Assembly: GCF_020921035.1 (NCBI RefSeq) | Contig: NC_063155.1 | Coordinates: 19,549,311 to 19,613,310 of the forward strand | Direction of reading: 5' to 3' | DNA: 64,000 nucleotides | From: Rhodamnia argentea | Taxonomy: Eukaryota > Streptophyta > Magnoliopsida > Myrtales > Myrtaceae | In this document: positions 57,001-64,000 of the stretch, piece after piece | Position numbering within the stretch: the first letter of the stretch is position 1 | Layout: the number at the start of each line of letters is the position of its first letter | Made by a program: the position numbers and the translations under genes | The notes under the pieces: generated by a model | The model's input: the letters and a program-made list of their open reading frames with translations, nothing else | Told to the model about the DNA's origin: nothing | The model's database searches: none

Positions 57001-60000
57001 ATATGCATGCAAACAAAAACCTGACCGCTTTGAGCTATTTATAAAATTGAAGAAAGGTCATTCCATAGATGGCAAACACATGCCTCTTTGATGCCAATCA
57101 TGCTACATTCATGTTCTAGAATTCCAGCAAGATAGTGCCTCTAATATCTCTGCATGAGCAGGCTCATAACTCGCATAAAAAAGGGCATCCCAATGCAGAA
57201 GCCTCCCTCCCTGCCACACCCACCCACCCACCCACCCCCTCTCCCCCCCCTCTCCCAAAACGAAAAAAATAAAAATAAAAACTTCCCAACCCTCCTGGTT
57301 TTTTACTCATGTACTGTTAGTATGGCTCCCTGTTTGCATAGAATCAACCTCATATGCCAGTGAAAATGATTTAAAAAAGAAACACACAAGCAAGCACATG
57401 ATACACATGAAATTTAGATCGAGACAGTAACCTCAAAATAGCCAAAAGGAATCAATTAGAATTAAATTCAAGTATATAGCGACTAAAGTCAAAGTTAACT
57501 CAAAGAACAATGACCACCGGCAGATTTACCCCCTCAAATAATATTTTCCTACCATGTCAGCCCATTGGGGCAGACTCATGCTCAAACACAAGCATCAAGC
57601 TCCTAATGCTTCATTATGGAAAAAGGTAATTCCAGAAGAATCTTTGTGGTACTCTGATTCTAGTAGAAAGTCATTCCCAGGTCTCACCATAGCAGCGGAC
57701 ACTATGTATGGAGAGAACATTTGCATAGAAGCATTATAAACAGTTTCTCAATTGTAGATCTATATGCGGATACAAAAGATCTGTCTGGATTTTTCTTTTC
57801 CTTTTTACTTTTTGCTTGGTATAAATCTTACAACTCACACACTTTAGACTTTTTTAAAATCCAGAACTCCCATAACTTTCAAACACTCATTGTTGACATG
57901 TAAATTCACATACAATTTTTATTATTATTTTCTTAAATTTAAAATATTTGTAATTTTAGCAGGAAAGTAAAAAATTACTTTTTGCTTTTGCGTAGTTGTA
58001 AGAAATCAGGCCCAAGAATGTTGCGTGTCCAGGACTCAATTTGTCGATGCTGCAAATGATACCAAAGCACAGTAACATCGGTCCCATAAAACCCACGCAA
58101 TGTATTCTATTCCTTAACCTGTATCTCAAGATCTCAATATTACATCGCTCCAGTTGCTCTAATCTCAAGCAATTATTTGGCACACCAATTATTGCTGACA
58201 TGTCCAATATGGAAGCAAAGAACAAGCTCTTTTGTTAGCGACAGATGAATCCTGAAAGAATAGGAAAACAGATTTTTATGCTGGCTTAATTTGGTCAATG
58301 CCTGCCACCAATCAGTATGAAGTGAAAGACAACTCCACAGATTGCATGTTCAAGAAAAGGAGCCAAGTTTGTTGATCCGTCAATGAGCCTGTGCAACTAT
58401 TGAACCTTTAGAATCTGTAAATGCTGGTAAAGTCACTTGGTCCAGATGGCAGAGAATCATTTATTGCCAAGTTTCTAGTCAGTATGTACATGCATCAAAG
58501 CATTCTACCAAGTAGTTTTGGTCAAAATTAAACTCCAAGCTTCTTCCTTGGATGAAGGTGGTCAAAATAATTATCTACGCAAACAAGTGTAAACCATTCA
58601 ACAAGCTGCACAAGAAGGTTATTCATTAAAAGATAAGTAGAGAACTACAGGTAGAACAGTTTATACCTTCCAAGACTGTCAACAATTTCTGGTAGTGTGA
58701 TATGCTTCTCAACTGTCGGAGCACGTAAACAGAGATCTACCAACACAGGGATGACCTTTTCTGGAAACACGTTACTTGAGATACACATCGGTTTACTCTT
58801 GCTTGAAGGACTATCCAGTTCTGCTTTGCTTAATGAAGTGGAAGCAATGCCATTGGGTGCTTCACTTCTGGTCTCTACACGAGACATAAGCATCAAAACA
58901 TTTTGTTCTCCAACTCCAAACTTAGACAAACAGTTTGATGTAACTCCCAATTTACCTTGATTTCCATCAGGAGCATTGGTTCTCTTAACCTCTTCTTCCT
59001 CATTTCGCAGTGATTCATCAGGATGTGGGAGGTAATGCAAGACCTCTCGGAGCAAGATCAGCCACCATGAAGACAACTGTTCAGTTGGTTGTAAAAGGGG
59101 CAAAATTTCCAGCACAGTACGTTGAATAGGTGAGATATTTCCCTGGAGAAAAGATGATAGAATAGACAGCTGTCAAAGAAAACGGTAGGATGATGATCGA
59201 AGCCTGGTAAAATTCAAAGCCACAACAAATTTGCATCCGGGAATACTCCACAAACAAATAAGCAGAAAGAAGACGCACAAAAATTGCTCTGTTTTGGTCA
59301 GTTGAGGGTAATCACCGAGAAAACATACAAAGACCATGGGTTGAAGTGGAAGGGATGACATAAAATGAAATTTTAGAAGGCAGGAGCATGTGGAACATAA
59401 GCTAACTATGTTCTAGTCTTTGCTATAATGGACAACATCTTATAAAAATGATGGTATCATGCGTTTCATCCACCTCCCCTATACAAATGGTGTCTATCAC
59501 GCATAAGACCATCATTTCACCCATTTCTTCTTCCTACTTGGGGAGATTTGATTCATTTGGAATTAAAGATTCAATACAAAGAACTTTTTTCATCCTAATA
59601 TTTAGATTTTAAGGAGTAGAAATAGAACTTTAATTTCCATTTTTTAAGAAGAGAAAATAATAATCAGACAAAAAAGGGTTGGGAGTCAACGTTATCAGAA
59701 TATCAAAAGAAACAAAGAGTGCTTTACAAGATAGGGATCTAAAAGCTGTCACAAATTGGGACTTCTCAATCAGTAAAGCAAACGACAACCTCTTGAATTA
59801 CCTTTTCTGGATTTCACTCTTTTAAACAACAAAATTCAGTCCCGATTGAGACTATCTCACATGCTTTACAAAAACCACATGGTTGATGATCCATCCTTTT
59901 AGTTTTCACCATTCACACTTCAAAAGACTAAATTAAAACATGCATATATGAAAGGAGAAGGCACTAAAAAGCATCCTTGAGAGTTTTCAGTCAATTAAAC

Positions 60001-63000
60001 TGAGATACGAGGAGAAATGCAAGAGAGCATATCAAACGTACTATGTCAGTTTCAACGTTTTCATTTCCCATCATGGATTGCTTAATTGCCAGATCAATAA
60101 TTGCCAATAACTGGGTGTACATTTGACTGTCGAACATACTCCGTGACTGAACATATAGTTCCCCTGTGAAAAGATCAAACAGACATGGAGATGTCAATGG
60201 AAGTCGTGATTGTGATTTTGATACGACTGTAAGGACCTCACAGAAATAATTCTGCTTGATATCCTGAAATCAACCCAAGAACAAGATAATTGTTGACATT
60301 GACATCATTTGTGCAAAGAATGATTCTATTATAGAGCCAGGTACATTACCAAGACCATGTAAAATCTCCTGCTTTGCCTTGCTAGTGGAATTAACGCCAT
60401 AGCTGGATGACCTTTGAAAAACAAACTCATAGACCTCAAGTACTGAGGTGAGGTAAGGCATTGGCAAGTTCCCCTGTGTTGCACGCAAATTAAATATTAC
60501 AACATTGCTTCTCTTGGCATTTCAATGAAACAGAGACACTAAAACAATAAAAGCTAACTGAGGACCAATTCTACTTCAATTATTCAAAGAACAGTGATTT
60601 TTTTTGGCCGACCACTATCCGAGAATTAAAGATCACCTTGAGAGAATGAGATACAACCGTCATGTGCAGGCTGCTAACTGCTGCAAGAGCAACCTCTTTG
60701 CTTCCATTTAAAATGCTATCTCTGACAACAATGAGCAGAGACTCCCATCCTGTAGAAATCAATCCCCTTAAAATAACTCAAATTAATAAACACTTCGGAA
60801 ACAGTAATTCCAAGTACCAGCCTAGGAAATCGTGACTAAAGAAACTACAATTTGGTTGCCTATTAGCTCACCAGACCAGAAGTTTCTTAAGCTCCTGAGA
60901 AAGGGGAAGAAAGATCGTAAAATACGGGATATCCCATTGAGGACTAGCACAAGTGTCTCATCCCACTGCTTCTGGGCTGTGTTTCGACTGCATCAAAATT
61001 TAGTATGTACAGATTGTTTAGATGACATAGGATGTAAACTTCATTGACAATGAAAATGTCATGGAGTACCTATGATGAATGAGCATGTGAACTGCTTTTC
61101 CTCCCCTTGTTCCAAGTTCTTTTCCACGCCATTCATCTTTTGATGAGGTTGCAGCCTTCACAAGATTTACATTTCATTAACAGAGACTAAAACGATGCTT
61201 TAAGTACAACCTCGAAATCATGTACTACCATGTGGGAAGCCTGGTCCAACATAGGGAAGACATAGTTCCAAAGACAATCCTCCCACATGCTTTTGGAGAG
61301 TTTTTGTCCATGACTGCCAAGAGTTTGGAACAGTGTCCTGACAGCTGAATTTCTCACCTAAAATGCAGGATTTTTACCGAAGTGAGTGCAAGGATGAACT
61401 GATTTCGTTGATACATTATACATGGTGGATAAAAGCATTCTCAAGAGGGAAGAAATTATATGGAAAGAAAGAAAAACACGCGCACCAGCTCACTGAGAAG
61501 GCGGGAGCTACATCTAAAAACTTCTTTAGCAAGACTATTGCGGGCCCCATTTGTCTTCTCAATTAAATATGTCTATGCTTAGTATTTGGCAAAGAGACCA
61601 AACTAAGCGTGAGCAGAAGTAATTAAGTATTCAACCACGCCTTTATCTAACAAGTTAAGCTTTTAGAACAGTTGGTAGTGGTCCCATCAAATATCACAAC
61701 TATAATCCAGATAAGCCTCTGAGAACTAAATATATGAACAAAAACTTAACTCTGGTTGCATTATTACATATTTGCCATAAATTCCTACCTTGAATTAAGT
61801 GGACGAAAAGCAGACTATATACAGAAAACAATCCACAAAACTCAAGGTCAGAAGGAATTGTAGCATCCATGGTATACAGAAGGATCCATGAAGAATGATT
61901 GAAAAAGAGAAATGCAGTTGGAGACTTGTTCAGTTGCAGAATGCTACTTCTTCCGAAGGAAATATTCTACAAGTAATAACGATCTTATTTACGACATCAT
62001 ATGTGAAATGCATTTTGAATATGAGTACATATTTCATGATTGCTGAACTAGTCCAACGTAACTCTCTATTGCTAACAAAATAGTGATTGTATTTCAAATC
62101 AAGACCAAAAAGAACTCAATTGATCATATCTCACCATCACATCCCAAAATAGCTCACCAATCCTGTAAGATACTATCTAATAATCCTAGTACTATTGAGT
62201 GGGAACCTCCTCGACACAAAACACACATTCATATGATAAAACATGGACATACGAACAGCGAGTTTCCCGAAGTTAAAAAAAGGAAAAAGACATACTGCAT
62301 ACTGAGCTCCAATGTGCAGGATAACATTGAAAATGTATAGGGGTTATTTTGCTAACTCAATATTTAGAGGATTCTATTCAAACTGTATAATTTTAGGGAG
62401 ATTAAACTAGAAGGGAAGGCAGGGGAGAAAGATCTTTACTCATGTAGCCTCAATCGAGTCTAAGACGAGAGAAGCTTCTTGAGATTCATGGAGAATGAAG
62501 GCTTCTGGATGGTCCAGTGAAGAAATGTGACTAGTGGATGGAGACAAAGGTTAAAAGGGGCAAGGAAAGAACTCGAAAGATATATAATGAAGGCTTTCCA
62601 TTGATCCAGTGAAGAGATGCTGTAACGTGACAGAGACTACGGATTAAAAGGGGAAGAGAAAGACTTGAAAAGGAATGGAAGGACACCAGAGGAATAATAT
62701 GGAGCATTTGGATTTTCAGGAAGCTTATAAAAAATCGAACACAATGGCATAAAAAGATTCAAATAGCCGACCAGTTTTCCTCAGAAACCACCACAGTCGA
62801 GGTGGTAATAATCACAACTGATTCCCAAAACCACCATAGCTTGTTCGATTAGAAAAAGATGTCTATAATAGAGACTGCACAACTAAAGAGACGTCCGAAA
62901 TGACAGAGTCAGAAAGAAACAGAAGATAGGACATGAAGAAGCCAATCGAAGAAAAGGCCAAGTCTTGAGAGCAAAGATGACATTATTGAGTCCATCACCA

Positions 63001-64000
63001 TACCTCCGGCCTCTCATCAGCTCCAAGCTTCTGAAGTAACAAGAAAACAGAGAACAGCAACTTGTCACGACCCTCTGTACTTTTCGAAGAAGCCTCATCA
63101 TTCTCTTTGCCAGATGCAGCACTAGTCTCATCTAAACTCTCTTCACCATCCACTGACTTCGGAACATAGTGCACATCTCCCCATTCTAAGGTCAAGAAAA
63201 AACAAGAGCAGAGCTTTTAGACCATACTAAAAGGCAAAAAGATGGAAAGAGAACTTTAAAATTTAAAAATGGACCTGCTTCCTTCTCCTTTTCCTCAGAG
63301 GGCTCTTGGCCAAGCCCTCTTGCTATGAAATCAGCAGCAGTCCACAAGAGGCCTATTGATGTCAGGCTAATGTTCAGCTCTGTCTTCTGAGCACTATATG
63401 CTCCAGTAACATCAATACATCTGCCAAGTCAGATGAAAGCAGACATATTCAAGCATAACAGAGTTGACACTTTCACAACAGTCTTTCACGTGTGCTGATC
63501 AGAAATAAGCAATTAATATTTCTAACTACATCTGTTAGCCAAGTTAAATATTTCGATAGATACAAGTTTTCCTAAATGAAAATATTTAGAGCTTAACAGC
63601 TAAGCGATTGGGGATATGTACTGTAACTTTTCATACGTAAATAACTTGCACCAAGTTAATCTCCGCTTCAGTTTGCAAAAAAAAACATTATTCACATCAC
63701 TGCGGTGGTAGCCATCACTAGGCACCCATTCGGTCTAAATCCTGTATGGGAATTTCTTGCCAAACAAACAGCATCTTAGCTGCATAGGATACTCCTCAAA
63801 ATCTCCAGATTTCAACAATTAATTTCGTAAACTGCAAATGCTTATGCATTTCAATTAACAATTGCCATTGCACAACGACATCCCAACAAAAATGGGCTAG
63901 ACATAAATGTTGATTCTCCAAAACATAAGTTCGGAATTTACACTGGTAGGAATTCTGTGGGTAAAGTTGAAAGCCCATCATTCATAATAACACGAAGGCT
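54068..64000 (-). CDS. MON2: MON2 homologue, C-terminal part (runs off window)
   Basis: Large armadillo/HEAT-like protein related to BIG/GBF Arf-GEFs but without a Sec7 domain; MON2 proteins act in endosome-Golgi trafficking. Fifteen exons, transcript order: 64000-63942 (partial), 63420-63275, 63185-63004, 61357-61229, 61155-61070, 60987-60872, 60749-60637, 60473-60350, 60163-60042, 59142-58667, 56774-56450, 55779-55640, 55233-55118, 55023-54819, 54170-54068. They join in phase to 813 residues plus stop, about half of a typical MON2. Recognised segments include LRVIMNDGLSTLP, VTGAYSAQKTELNISLTSIG, RNSAVRTLFQTLGSHG, WDETLVLVLNGISRIL, QEILHGLGELYVQS, ARVRFWKEVADVYEVFLVG, LDRCASRTCTLP and the terminal RVRELVQVLLRLIAEEL. 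No internal stop or frameshift was found. The 5' half lies beyond 64000. Confidence 0.92.
56342..56363. repeat. (AC)n microsatellite in the MON2 intron
   Basis: Eleven uninterrupted AC units inside the intron between the MON2 exons at 55779 and 56450. A second short (AC)n run lies at about 56028-56042. Confidence 0.85.

Noticed and set aside
60163-60263. MON2 exon extended to DIKQNYF ... LFDLFTG
   Set aside because: The family-consistent QEILHGLG-ELYVQS join works in phase with the donor at 60349 and acceptor at 60164, and the intervening bases form a pyrimidine-rich splice acceptor.
60872-60987. Possible frameshift in the MON2 exon encoding RSFFPFLRSLRNFW
   Set aside because: An apparent extra base was my misreading. 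On rechecking, the bases are TTCTTCCCCTTTCTC and the frame is continuous.

Overview
The window is nuclear DNA from a flowering plant, most likely a woody eudicot. It has intron-rich genes with GT/AG junctions, long AT-rich intergenic stretches, a degenerate hAT transposon, MITE-like and foldback repeats, and families with clear plant identity: an EDR1 Raf-like kinase, a kinesin-14, a glyoxal-oxidase-like enzyme and a D-34 type LEA protein. The non-coding repeats resemble what I remember from Myrtaceae (Eucalyptus relatives), but that is recollection, not a search result. Exon boundaries were worked out by hand from splice sites and reading phase, and each model closes in frame.

Layout. 1-3.9 kb is gene-poor, with a broken LINE-type reverse-transcriptase fragment at about 3.2-3.7 kb. 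3,997-4,665 (-) is a small intronless Tyr/Gly-rich protein of unknown function with a good TATA box. 4.9-10.1 kb holds a MITE, a foldback repeat, a 126-bp tandem duplication and other repeat debris. 10,159-13,112 is a complete but frameshifted hAT element bounded by a perfect 8-bp target duplication. 14.9-17.8 kb (+) is a kinesin-14, 19.0-21.7 kb (+) a small protein ending in a SEC-C zinc motif with a mitochondrial-type leader, and 23.7-25.4 kb (+) a plastid-type membrane protein of unknown role. 27.3-37.1 kb (-) is a complete 13-exon EDR1 gene. 37.1-47.5 kb is a repeat-rich gene desert with nested elements, a compound microsatellite and a 219-bp tandem duplication. 47.6-49.2 kb (-) is an intronless glyoxal-oxidase-like gene. 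50.4-51.9 kb (+) is a seed maturation (LEA/SMP) gene whose promoter carries ABRE and RY motifs. 54.1-64.0 kb (-) is the 3' part (15 exons, 813 residues) of a MON2-type trafficking gene that runs off the right edge.

These are independent housekeeping, defence and seed genes, not a cluster or pathway. I did not find a new multi-gene system. The least explained structure is a set of non-coding foldback elements (about 390-560 bp) of at least three sequence families with the same overall architecture. The best-defined mobile element is the hAT copy.
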